Positions 1 to 9,436 of a stretch of DNA of 64,000 bases are shown one piece after another. A program made the translations under genes and the position numbers. Source of the DNA: Schlegelella_A sp038318385. Lineage in GTDB: Bacteria > Pseudomonadota > Gammaproteobacteria > Burkholderiales > Burkholderiaceae_C. Below the pieces are notes generated by a model. That model saw only the letters and a program-made list of their open reading frames with translations. It did not search any database and was not told where the DNA came from. Position 1 is the stretch's first letter, and the number at the start of each line of letters is the position of its first letter. The stretch lies in contig JBBQCD010000008.1 of assembly GCA_038318385.1 (NCBI GenBank), positions 37,216 to 101,215 of the forward strand, in the 5' to 3' direction.

Positions 1-140
1 ACCGCTTCCTCGACGGCGATCTCGTCGAAGGGATTCATGCTCATCTTGACGTTGGCGATGTCGACGCCGCTGCCGTCGGATTTGACGCGGACCTTGACGT
101 TGTAGTCGACGACTCTCTTGACCGGGACGAGTACCTTCAT
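1..140 (-). CDS. etfB: Electron transfer flavoprotein beta subunit, N-terminal part
   Basis: Beta subunit of the soluble ETF heterodimer, which collects electrons from acyl-CoA dehydrogenases and passes them to ETF:quinone oxidoreductase. Only the first 46 codons are present; the gene leaves the window at its left edge. The start MKVLVPVKRVVDYNVK and the downstream NPFDEIAVEEA stretch are characteristic of EtfB. The ATG is at 138-140. A perfect palindrome 83 bases upstream (223-236) shares its core with a site before the beta-oxidation operon at 60468, which suggests joint control. A TAGAAT hexamer at 177-182 could be a -10 element. etfA would be expected beyond the edge but cannot be seen. 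Confidence 0.9.
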   Translation of the reverse strand, partial: MKVLVPVKRVVDYNVKVRVKSDGSGVDIANVKMSMNPFDEIAVEEA

Positions 141-222
141 GCAGACAGCTCCAGGGGCGCGATGCGGGTCGCGGGAATTCTAGTTCCACCCCCTCGGTGG
201 ACCTTCGACCGCAAGGAGGAAT

Positions 223-236
223 AGAACGATCGTTCT
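223..236. promoter_or_regulatory. Palindromic operator candidate upstream of etfB
   Basis: AGAACGATCGTTCT is a perfect 14-base palindrome with core GAACGNNCGTTC at 224-235. A further half-matching copy (CGATCGTTCG) follows at 247-256. The same core occurs at 60516-60527 before the fatty-acid operon. Size and symmetry fit a TetR-family repressor site; the regulator is not in the window. Confidence 0.5.
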
Positions 237-423
237 ACTTTAACGCCGATCGTTCGCCAGTCTCCGCCTCGACACGAGTCAACGCGGCTCACGACCCGGG
301 TATTCGCCTGCGCCCGGCAGGTCATCAACCTGGCAGGGCGGGGTCCGTGGCGATGGAGAGTCGGCGGAGATCGAATCGGAAACTACAGGACTTTCCTGCC
401 GGGAAAGCACTTGGCCGGACGGC

Positions 424-510
424 TGGTGCCCGAGGCGGGACTCGAACCCGCACGCCTGCGAAGGCCGCAGATTTTAAGTCTGCTACGTCTACCGATTTCG
501 TCACCCGGGC
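424..510 (-). tRNA. tRNA-Leu(UAA)
   Basis: An 87-nt tRNA with a long variable arm as expected for leucine. Acceptor arm GCCCGGG pairs with CTCGGGC, the T-loop contains GGTTCGAGTCC, and the anticodon loop CTTAAAA gives UAA. The 3' CCA is encoded (424-426). A TATGAT hexamer at 524-529 on the same strand could be its -10 box. Confidence 0.95.
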
Positions 511-632
511 CCGGTTGCGCGGCATCATAGGCCGTCGGCGCGTGACATCGTCGTTGCTGCGGACCGCGCGTGCGTCCGGATGGCGTGGCGATGAAGTCCA
601 TACTCGCACTTGACTACAAACTGCGAGACGAG

Positions 633-836
633 ATGGATGAAACCCGGTTCGAACTCAGCGATGCCGATCTGCTGCGCCTCCGCAAGGCCAGTGCACTCGC
701 CTCCGAGCAGTTGAAGCAGGCCAAGCAGATCGTCACCGATGGCGGGTTCGCCGGTCCCGGAGCGGGGCCGCTGCTGATCGCGGCAGTGCTTCAGGCGATG
801 GCCACGAACTGCCTGATCGACGCCGAGCGCCGATAG
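633..836 (+). CDS. Small hypothetical protein
   Basis: Unrecognised 67-residue reading frame, MDETRFELSDADLLRL onward. It reads like a real small protein: an amphipathic, charged N-terminal half (ADLLRLRKASALASEQLKQAKQ), a GGFAGPGAGP turn, then a hydrophobic helix with MATNCLIDAE. No signal peptide and no clear membrane segment is visible. An in-frame ATG at 591 (87 % of this extra stretch overlaps no other gene) or a GTG at 570 would lengthen it to 81 or 88 residues; none of the three starts has a strong ribosome binding site. It lies divergent from tRNA-Leu(UAA) and convergent with the next small gene. No function can be assigned. Confidence 0.5.
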   Translation: MDETRFELSDADLLRLRKASALASEQLKQAKQIVTDGGFAGPGAGPLLIAAVLQAMATNCLIDAERR

Positions 837-868
837 AGGGCCCGCCCTCGAGGTCGCGCATCGCGCGA

Positions 869-1051
869 CTACTCGTTCGGATTGTTGCCCTGCAGTCCGT
901 GCGCGGCCTTGTACGCCATGTGCACGGCGTCGAGGCGATCGATGACGAGCTGCACCGCAGCCATGTCCTTGACAGGCGCTGCCAGCAGCCGCTGCAACTC
1001 GGCGCGAAGGCGGTCGTATTCGGCAGCCAGGGTATCGGGAGACATCGTCAT
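869..1051 (-). CDS. Small hypothetical protein
   Basis: Unrecognised 60-residue reading frame, MTMSPDTLAAEYDRLRAELQ onward, predicted almost wholly helical and rich in Ala, Leu, Glu and Arg, so a short coiled coil is plausible. A second in-frame ATG lies two codons downstream (start 1045). There is no convincing Shine-Dalgarno sequence before either start. It sits between tRNA-Cys and the other small hypothetical gene, with no partner that would suggest a role. Confidence 0.45.
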   Translation of the reverse strand: MTMSPDTLAAEYDRLRAELQRLLAAPVKDMAAVQLVIDRLDAVHMAYKAAHGLQGNNPNE

Positions 1052-1116
1052 CGGATTCGTTGCGACGGGGCCGTATGGCGGTGAAGAGTTCCGACTTTCC
1101 GACTCACTGGAGTGGA

Positions 1117-1190
1117 TGGAGGCGCGGCCCGGAGTCGAACCGGGCTGAACGGATTTGCAATCCGGTGCATAACCGCTTTGCTACCGCGCC
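1117..1190 (-). tRNA. tRNA-Cys(GCA)
   Basis: A 74-nt tRNA: acceptor GGCGCGG pairs with CCGCGCC, anticodon loop TTGCAAA gives GCA, and CCA is encoded at 1117-1119. It lies downstream of tRNA-Gly on the same strand but beyond that gene's terminator, so it depends on read-through or its own promoter. Confidence 0.95.
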
Positions 1191-1245
1191 ATCGATATCG
1201 AGACAGGTGCCACGGCGCAGCCAGCACGCACTCTGGACCGTCCGC

Positions 1246-1273
1246 AAAAAAAAAGAAGCCGGTAGCTTCTTCT
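1246..1273 (-). terminator. Rho-independent terminator after tRNA-Gly
   Basis: On the minus strand a stem AAGAAGC / GCTTCTT with loop TACCG is followed by an uninterrupted run of nine T. It lies immediately 3' of tRNA-Gly(GCC) and between it and tRNA-Cys. Confidence 0.8.
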
Positions 1274-1279
1274 TAGATT

Positions 1280-1355
1280 TGGAGCGGGAGACGAGACTCG
1301 AACTCGCGACCTCAACCTTGGCAAGGTTGCGCTCTACCAACTGAGCTACTCCCGC
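1280..1355 (-). tRNA. tRNA-Gly(GCC)
   Basis: A 76-nt tRNA: acceptor GCGGGAG pairs with CTCCCGC, anticodon loop TTGCCAA gives GCC, T-loop GTTCGAGTC, encoded CCA at 1280-1282. It is located 45 bases downstream of the lon terminator on the same strand. Confidence 0.95.
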
Positions 1356-1399
1356 AGATTCGCAGCTCTTGTTGACGCCGCGAGCCGAGATTATAGGGG

Positions 1400-1429
1400 C
1401 AAAAAAAGGAGGCCGGCACGAGGCCGGCG
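1400..1429 (-). terminator. Rho-independent terminator of lon
   Basis: On the minus strand GCCGGC - CTCGT - GCCGGC forms a GC-rich hairpin followed by CTCC and seven T (1401-1407). It starts 6 bases after the lon stop codon. Confidence 0.85.
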
Positions 1430-1434
1430 CTTCT

Positions 1435-3867
<2,433 letters not shown>

Positions 3868-3892
3868 GTGAAACCTCTCTTTCTCAAGCCGA

Positions 3893-3920
3893 AGTAGGGG
3901 CTCGAGGGGTCAATTGCAAG
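3893..3920 (-). promoter_or_regulatory. Sigma-32-like promoter candidate for lon
   Basis: On the minus strand CTTGCAA (3914-3920) and CCCCTACT (3893-3900) are separated by 13 bases, close to the sigma-32 pattern CTTGAAA / CCCCATNT. It lies 26 bases upstream of the lon ATG, as expected for a heat-shock protease gene. A very similar pair precedes clpP. The match is by eye. Confidence 0.45.
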
Positions 3921-3982
3921 GCGGTGGCTTCAGGGTGCATCCGGGAAGAGTCCCGACCCCGAGGGTGGAAGGGTTCAAGGCC

Positions 3983-5251
3983 TCAGGCGCTGAACTTGGC
4001 CTGCTCGCGATAAACCAGCAGCGGTTTGGCTTCGTCTTCGATCGTGTGCTCGTCCAGGACCACCTTGGCCACGCCGTCGAGTGTCGGCAGCTCGAACATG
4101 GTGTCGATGAGCGACTGCTCCATGATCGAGCGCAGCCCTCGGGCGCCGATCTTGCGCGCCAGCGCCTTGCGCGCGATCGCCGCGAGCGCCGACGGCCGGA
4201 TCTCGAGCTCGACGCCATCCATCGCGAAGAGCTTCTGGTACTGCTTGACGAGCGCGTTCTTCGGCTCGGTGAGGATGCGGACCAGCGCGTCGTCGGTCAG
4301 TTCGCCGAGGGTGGCGACGACCGGTAGCCGGCCGACGAGTTCGGGGATGATCCCGAACTTGATCAGGTCCTCGGGCTCGACGTCTCGAAAGACCTCGGAG
4401 ACCCGCTTCTCGCTCTTCGAGTGCACGGCCGCCCCGAAGCCGATGCCCGACTTCTCGGAGCGGTTCTGGATAACCTTCTCAAGGCCATCGAATGCGCCGC
4501 CGCAGATGAAGAGGATGTTGGTGGTGTCGATCTGCAGGAAATCCTGGTTCGGGTGTTTGCGCCCGCCCTGAGGCGGTACCGATGCCATGGTGCCTTCGAC
4601 GAGCTTGAGCAGCGCCTGCTGCACCCCCTCGCCGGAGACGTCGCGGGTGATCGACGGGTTGTCGGCCTTGCGGCTGATCTTGTCGATCTCGTCGATGTAG
4701 ACGATGCCGCGCTGGGCCTTCTCGACGTCGTAGCCGCAGTTCTGCAGCAGCTTCTGGATGATGTTTTCGACATCCTCGCCGACGTAGCCAGCCTCGGTGA
4801 GCGTGGTCGCATCGGCGATCACGAAGGGAACGTTGAGCAAGCGCGCCAGGGTCTGCGCGAGCAGCGTCTTGCCAGAGCCGGTCGGCCCGATGAGGAGGAT
4901 GTTGCTCTTGGCGAGCTCGATCTCGTCCTTGGTGCGGCTCATGTGCTTGAGCCGCTTGTAGTGGTTGTAGACAGCGACAGACAGGGTGCGCTTGGCGACG
5001 TCCTGGCCGATCACGTATTGATCCAGGCTTGCCTTGATCTCGCTCGGAATCGGCAGGTCCGACTTAGCCGCCTTCGCATCGCTCGCTTCGGCCGGCACTT
5101 CATCACGGATGATGTCGTTGCACAGCTCGATGCATTCATCGCAGATGAATACGGATGGACCGGCGATGAGTTTCTTGACCTCGTGCTGGCTCTTGCCGCA
5201 GAACGAGCAGTACAGAACCTTCTCGCTGGAAGAGCCTTTTTTGTCGGCCAT
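3983..5251 (-). CDS. clpX: ClpX, ATPase subunit of the ClpXP protease
   Basis: AAA+ unfoldase that recognises substrates, unfolds them and feeds them to ClpP. The 422-residue protein has the N-terminal zinc-binding domain with Cys15, Cys18, Cys37 and Cys40 (CSFCGK and CDECIELC), Walker A GPTGSGKT at 122-129 and Walker B VYIDEIDK. The C-terminal domain contains GARGLRSIMEQ. The ClpP-docking loop motif IGF is present in SGIGFGAAV. It lies 129 bases downstream of clpP on the same strand and upstream of lon. The length is normal for the family. Confidence 0.98.
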   Translation of the reverse strand: MADKKGSSSEKVLYCSFCGKSQHEVKKLIAGPSVFICDECIELCNDIIRDEVPAEASDAKAAKSDLPIPSEIKASLDQYVIGQDVAKRTLSVAVYNHYKRLKHMSRTKDEIELAKSNILLIGPTGSGKTLLAQTLARLLNVPFVIADATTLTEAGYVGEDVENIIQKLLQNCGYDVEKAQRGIVYIDEIDKISRKADNPSITRDVSGEGVQQALLKLVEGTMASVPPQGGRKHPNQDFLQIDTTNILFICGGAFDGLEKVIQNRSEKSGIGFGAAVHSKSEKRVSEVFRDVEPEDLIKFGIIPELVGRLPVVATLGELTDDALVRILTEPKNALVKQYQKLFAMDGVELEIRPSALAAIARKALARKIGARGLRSIMEQSLIDTMFELPTLDGVAKVVLDEHTIEDEAKPLLVYREQAKFSA

Positions 5252-5299
5252 GAACCTGATTGTCCCGGGGGTAGGTACGTGCTGGGTCGATGATAGTTC

Positions 5300-5333
5300 A
5301 AAAGAAATCGCGGCCTTCGCTCCGAGAAAGGCC
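5300..5333 (-). terminator. Weak terminator candidate between clpP and clpX
   Basis: On the minus strand GGCCTT and AAGGCC (5328-5333 and 5312-5317) can form a 6-bp stem, followed after GCG by ATTTCTTTT. The T-rich tract is offset from the stem, so it may only attenuate transcription into clpX. Confidence 0.3.
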
Positions 5334-5380
5334 CCGATCCCCTTGCTGTTGCTCGCGCGCCTCAGCGCCGCGGCTGGCGA

Positions 5381-6004
5381 TCAGCCCGTGGCAAGCGCCT
5401 CGCGCCGGGTGAGCACCTTGTCGATCAGGCCGTAAGCCTGGGACTCCTCTGGATCGAGGAAGAAATCGCGTTCCATGTCGGCGCGGATCTTCTCGATCGA
5501 CTGGCCGGTGCGTTCGGCGTAGATCTTGTTGAGCTGCTCGCGAGTCTTCAGGATCTCGCGCGCGTGGATCTCGATGTCGGTCGCCTGCCCCTGGGCACCG
5601 CCGGAGGGCTGATGGATCATGACGCGCGAATTCGGCAGCGCGTAGCGCTTTCCCTTGGCGCCCGCCATCAGCAGGAAGGAGCCCATGCTCGCGGCAATGC
5701 CCATGCACAGGGTCGAGACATCCGGCTTGATGAACTGCATCGTGTCGAAGATCGACAGGCCGGCGCTGACGCTGCCTCCGGGAGAGTTGATGTAGAGCGA
5801 GATGTCCTTGTCGGGATTCTCGCTTTCCAGGAAAAGCATCTGCGCGACGACGAGGTTGGCAGTCTGGTCGTTGACCGGACCGACCAGGAAGATCAGCCGT
5901 TCCCGCAGCAACCGGCTGTAGATGTCGTAGGCGCGTTCGCCGCGGCCCGAGGTTTCGATGACGATGGGGACCATGCCCAGGTCGTTGGTGTCCAGCGCGC
6001 TCAT
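5381..6004 (-). CDS. clpP: ClpP, proteolytic subunit of Clp protease
   Basis: Serine peptidase that forms the double-heptamer chamber of ClpXP and ClpAP. The 207-residue protein shows the catalytic serine Ser106 in GIAASMGS, catalytic His131 in RVMIHQPSGG and the conserved ERDFFLDPEES region that carries the Asp. A short N-terminal propeptide before about residue 15 is likely. The ATG is preceded by AAGGATC. It sits between tig and clpX in the usual order. A CTTGTCG / CCCCTACAT pair at 6035-6062 is a heat-shock promoter candidate. Confidence 0.98.
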   Translation of the reverse strand: MSALDTNDLGMVPIVIETSGRGERAYDIYSRLLRERLIFLVGPVNDQTANLVVAQMLFLESENPDKDISLYINSPGGSVSAGLSIFDTMQFIKPDVSTLCMGIAASMGSFLLMAGAKGKRYALPNSRVMIHQPSGGAQGQATDIEIHAREILKTREQLNKIYAERTGQSIEKIRADMERDFFLDPEESQAYGLIDKVLTRREALATG

Positions 6005-6034
6005 GTTGATCCTTGCCTGTTGCCCGAATGTTCA

Positions 6035-6062
6035 ATGTAGGGGCGGATTATCGGGCGACAAG
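6035..6062 (-). promoter_or_regulatory. Sigma-32-like promoter candidate for clpP
   Basis: On the minus strand CTTGTCG (6056-6062) and CCCCTACAT (6035-6043) are separated by 12 bases, located 31 bases upstream of the clpP ATG. The downstream element shares CCCCTAC with the one before lon. Inferred by eye. Confidence 0.45.
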
Positions 6063-6151
6063 TCACCGGGGCCTTCGGACGACGCCGGCGCCGGGGCCGA
6101 CTCGCCCCCGCACCTTGCAGCGACCTTCGTCGGCACGGTCACGGCGCGGGC

Positions 6152-7459
6152 TCAAGTGGCCATCAGCTCGTCGAAAGGCACGCTCTTGTCGGTGACCTTC
6201 GCTTTGGCGATGACGAAATCGGCGACGTTGTTCTCGACGACCACCGCCTCGACTTCCGCCATTCGCTGGCGGTCACCCAGATACCAGCGCACCACTTCGC
6301 TCGGCTTCTCGTAGCTCTGCGCCATCTCCTCGATGTGCGCCTGCAACTGGTCGGGCCGTGCCTGCAGGTTGTTGCTGCGAACCAGCTCGCCGACGACCAG
6401 GCCGAGCCGGACCCGGCGCTCGGCCTGCGCCTGGAACACCTCGGCGGGAATCGGGGCCGTTTCCGCGTCCTTGACGCCGCGCTTCTTGAGGTCGGCGCGC
6501 GCCATCTCGATCATTCGCTCGATCTCGCTCTCGACCAGCGACTTCGGCACTTCGAGCTCGGCACTCTTGACGAGGGCATCCATCACGCTGGCCTTGTTGC
6601 GGGCGAGCACGCGGAACTTCACCTCGCGCTCCAGGTTGCGGCGTACGTCCGCGCGCAGGCCCTCGACGCTGCCGTCCGGACTGCCGAGCGACTTGGCGAA
6701 GGCCTCGCTGACCTCCGGGAGGTGCTGAACCTCGATCTTCTTGACCGTGACGAGAAAGTCTGCTTCCTTTCCGGCCACGTCCTTGCCCTGGTAGTCGGCC
6801 GGGAACTGCAGCGCAAACGTCTTGGAGTCGCCCGTCTTCATGCCGCGCACCGCGGCATCGAACTGCTCGAGCATCTGGCCTTCGCCGATGATGAACTGGA
6901 AGCCTTCCGCCTTGCCGCCGTCGAACGGCACGCCATCGACCTTGCCTTCGAAATCGATGGTCACCCGATCGTCGACCCGTGCCGGCTCCGCGGCCGGACG
7001 TTGTGCAAACGTGCGGCGCTGCTTGCGCAGGATGTCGAGCGTCTTGTCGATGGCCGCATCGGTGACGTCGGCAGTGACCCGCTCGACCTCGGCGGTACCG
7101 AGATCGCCGAGCCTGACGTCGGGATAGACCTCGAAAGTCGCGTCGAACACGACCTGTCCCTCGGGTGCACCTTCCTTTTCGGTGATGCGCGGCGTGCCGG
7201 CAACCCTCAGCTTGGCCTCGTTGACCGCCTCGGAGAAGACCTGGCCGACCTTGTCGTTCAGAACCTCGTGGTGGACCGAATACCCGTAGCGCTGCGCGAC
7301 GACCGAGATCGGCACCTTGCCGGGCCGAAAACCATCGGCCTTGACGGTGCGCGAAAGGCGGCGCAAGCGCGACTGGACCTCGGCGCTGATCGACTCGGCT
7401 GGCAGCGACAACGTGATGCGACGCTCGAGCTTGTCGAGGGTTTCAACTTGGACGGCCAT
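6152..7459 (-). CDS. tig: Trigger factor, ribosome-associated chaperone and prolyl isomerase
   Basis: Binds ribosomal protein L23 at the exit tunnel and protects nascent chains. The 435-residue protein has the ribosome-binding N-terminal domain with the signature GFRPGKVP at 43-50, the FKBP-type peptidyl-prolyl isomerase domain (about 160-245, containing DDRVTIDFEGKVDG) and the helical C-terminal chaperone domain. The start codon lies only 31 bases downstream of tRNA-Leu(UAG) on the same strand, so both are probably on one transcript. No strong Shine-Dalgarno sequence precedes the ATG. clpP follows after 147 bases. Confidence 0.97.
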   Translation of the reverse strand: MAVQVETLDKLERRITLSLPAESISAEVQSRLRRLSRTVKADGFRPGKVPISVVAQRYGYSVHHEVLNDKVGQVFSEAVNEAKLRVAGTPRITEKEGAPEGQVVFDATFEVYPDVRLGDLGTAEVERVTADVTDAAIDKTLDILRKQRRTFAQRPAAEPARVDDRVTIDFEGKVDGVPFDGGKAEGFQFIIGEGQMLEQFDAAVRGMKTGDSKTFALQFPADYQGKDVAGKEADFLVTVKKIEVQHLPEVSEAFAKSLGSPDGSVEGLRADVRRNLEREVKFRVLARNKASVMDALVKSAELEVPKSLVESEIERMIEMARADLKKRGVKDAETAPIPAEVFQAQAERRVRLGLVVGELVRSNNLQARPDQLQAHIEEMAQSYEKPSEVVRWYLGDRQRMAEVEAVVVENNVADFVIAKAKVTDKSVPFDELMAT

Positions 7460-7490
7460 GATGTTCTGTATGCTTTCAGTGGTAAGGGGC

Positions 7491-7577
7491 TGGTGCGCGG
7501 GGCGGGACTCGAACCCGCACGCCGGTGAAGGCGTCAGGACCTAAACCTGGTGCGTCTACCAATTTCGCCACCCGCGC
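7491..7577 (-). tRNA. tRNA-Leu(UAG)
   Basis: An 87-nt leucine tRNA with long variable arm; acceptor GCGCGGG pairs with CCCGCGC, anticodon loop TTTAGGT gives UAG, CCA is encoded at 7491-7493. It lies directly upstream of tig with no terminator between them. A TAAAAT hexamer at 7631-7636 on the same strand may be its -10 box. Confidence 0.95.
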
Positions 7578-7724
7578 CGAGGCGCCGACTCGGGCAGGCA
7601 TCCCGTGGCTGGCGATCCGGTGAGCGGCACATTTTAGCGGGTCCCCTGGCGAGCCGCGGAGCCGCAACTGTCCCCGCCGGATGCCCGACCTCCGACGGCG
7701 CCATGGCCGTGGTGCCCCGCTGCG

Positions 7725-8603
7725 GTGCTTGCATGGACAATCGCGGTCGTGGCTGTCGATCACTACGAGAACTTTCCCGTCGCCTCGTGGCTTTGTCCGC
7801 GACGCCTGCGCCCCGCCGTCGCCGCCATCTACGGGTTCGCACGCACCGCGGATGATCTTGCCGACGAGGGCGATGCCAGCGTGGACGAACGCCTCGCCGA
7901 CCTCGCCGCCTACCGGGCGGATCTCGAGGCGGTGCTCGCTGCCCAGCGCCCTTCTCCCCGCTGGTATCCGGTGTTCCACGCGCTGCGCCAGGCGATTGCC
8001 GCTCATGCCCTGCCGGGTGCCCTTCTGTCCGATCTCCTCGGCGCCTTCGAGCAGGATGTCGTCAAGCACGCCTATGCCGACCGTGCCGAGCTGCTGGACT
8101 ACTGCCGGCGCTCGGCGAACCCGGTCGGCCGCCTGCTGCTGCATTTGTACGGTGTGCGTCGCGCCCAGGCATTGCAGCAGTCGGACGCCATCTGCAGCGC
8201 CCTGCAGCTCGCCAATTTCTGGCAGGACCTGGGCGTCGACATCGGCCGGGGCCGGCTCTACATTCCCGCCACCGACTGCACCCGGCACCGCGTCGATCCT
8301 GCGGTACTGCGGCGCGGCCACACCGAGCCTGGCACCCGGGCGCTGATCGCCGAAATGGTGTTCTGGGCGAGGGAGCTGATGCTTCGCGGCGCCCCGCTGG
8401 CGCGCGCGCTTCCCGGCAGCGCCGGCTGGGAACTGCGCCTGGTCGTCCAGGGCGGCTTGCGGATCCTCGAAAAAATCGAACGGGGCCGGTTCCGGGTCCT
8501 CGAACACCGGCCAACGCTGCGCTGGTACGACTTTCCGCTGCTGGGCTGGCGCGCCTTGTGGATGAAGGCCTCCGTCGGGCCCGGCGTCCGCAAGATCGCA
8601 TGA
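7725..8603 (+). CDS. hpnC: Squalene/hydroxysqualene synthase-like protein HpnC
   Basis: In the HpnCDE route, HpnC converts presqualene diphosphate to hydroxysqualene during hopanoid precursor synthesis. The 292-residue frame belongs to the trans-isoprenyl diphosphate synthase, head-to-head fold. It shows the first Asp-rich motif DDLADE at 43-48 and the second region QLANFWQDLGVDIGRGR starting at 161. The start is uncertain: GTG 7725 is given, but GTG 7749 (VAVDHYENFPVA) would also fit the family and neither has a clear ribosome binding site. Its stop overlaps the hpnD start (ATGA), so hpnC, hpnD and hpnE are translationally coupled. It is divergent from tRNA-Leu(UAG). Confidence 0.9.
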   Translation: MLAWTIAVVAVDHYENFPVASWLCPRRLRPAVAAIYGFARTADDLADEGDASVDERLADLAAYRADLEAVLAAQRPSPRWYPVFHALRQAIAAHALPGALLSDLLGAFEQDVVKHAYADRAELLDYCRRSANPVGRLLLHLYGVRRAQALQQSDAICSALQLANFWQDLGVDIGRGRLYIPATDCTRHRVDPAVLRRGHTEPGTRALIAEMVFWARELMLRGAPLARALPGSAGWELRLVVQGGLRILEKIERGRFRVLEHRPTLRWYDFPLLGWRALWMKASVGPGVRKIA

Positions 8604-9436
8604 CCCCCGCCCAGTACGTGCAGGAGCGCGCGGCGCAGAGCGGCTCCAGCTTCTACTACGCGTTCCTCTTCCTCGAGCCGCAGCGGCGCGCCGCGATCAC
8701 GGCCTTCTACGCCTTCTGCCGCGAAGTCGACGATGTCGTCGACGAAGTCAGCGATCCGGGTGTCGCGGCGACCACGCTGGCTTGGTGGCGCAGCGAGGTC
8801 GCAGCGAGTTTTGCCGGACAGCCGACTCACCCAGCGATGCAGGCGCTGATGCCGCACGTCCAGGCCTTTCGCATCGAGCCCGGACATCTGCTGGCTGTGA
8901 TCGACGGCTGCGAGATGGACCTGCACCAGTCGCGCTATCTGGACTACGCCGGTCTGCAGCGCTATTGCCACCTCGTCGCTGGCATCGTCGGCGAGGTCGC
9001 GTCCAACATCTTCGGACGCACCGAAGCGACGACGCTGGCCTACGCCCACACCCAGGGTCTTGCGATGCAACTGACCAACATCATCCGCGACGTCGGCGAC
9101 GATGCACGCCGCGGCCGGATCTACATCCCGATGGCCGAGATGCAGCAGTTCGACGTCAAGGCAGCCGAGATCCTCAACCGCACCTACAGCGAACGCTTCA
9201 CGGCACTGATGCGGTTCCAGTCCGAGCGTGCCCATCGGACCTACGACGCCGCCCAGGCGCTGTTGGCAGACTCCGATCGACGCGCCCAGAAGCCCGGCCT
9301 GATGATGGGCAACATCTACCGTGCCTTGCTTCGCGAGATCGAAGCCGACGACTTCCGGGTCCTCCACCAGCGCGTCTCGCTGACCCCGGTGCGCAAGCTC
9401 TGGATCGCGATGCGCACCAACTGGCGGGGACGCTGA
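8600..9436 (+). CDS. hpnD: Presqualene diphosphate synthase HpnD
   Basis: Condenses two farnesyl diphosphates to presqualene diphosphate, the first step of the HpnCDE squalene pathway. The 278-residue protein has both Asp-rich catalytic motifs, DDVVDE at 44-49 and QLTNIIRDVGDD at 157-168 followed by RRGRIYIP. The start ATG overlaps the hpnC stop in ATGA, and its stop overlaps the hpnE start in TGATG. A long upstream in-frame extension exists but lies within hpnC and is not credible as protein. Confidence 0.93.
   Translation: MTPAQYVQERAAQSGSSFYYAFLFLEPQRRAAITAFYAFCREVDDVVDEVSDPGVAATTLAWWRSEVAASFAGQPTHPAMQALMPHVQAFRIEPGHLLAVIDGCEMDLHQSRYLDYAGLQRYCHLVAGIVGEVASNIFGRTEATTLAYAHTQGLAMQLTNIIRDVGDDARRGRIYIPMAEMQQFDVKAAEILNRTYSERFTALMRFQSERAHRTYDAAQALLADSDRRAQKPGLMMGNIYRALLREIEADDFRVLHQRVSLTPVRKLWIAMRTNWRGR

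Noticed and set aside
391..407. CTTTCC/GGAAAG hairpin after tRNA-Leu(UAA) as terminator
   Set aside because: No T-rich tract follows on the minus strand; too weak to list as a feature.
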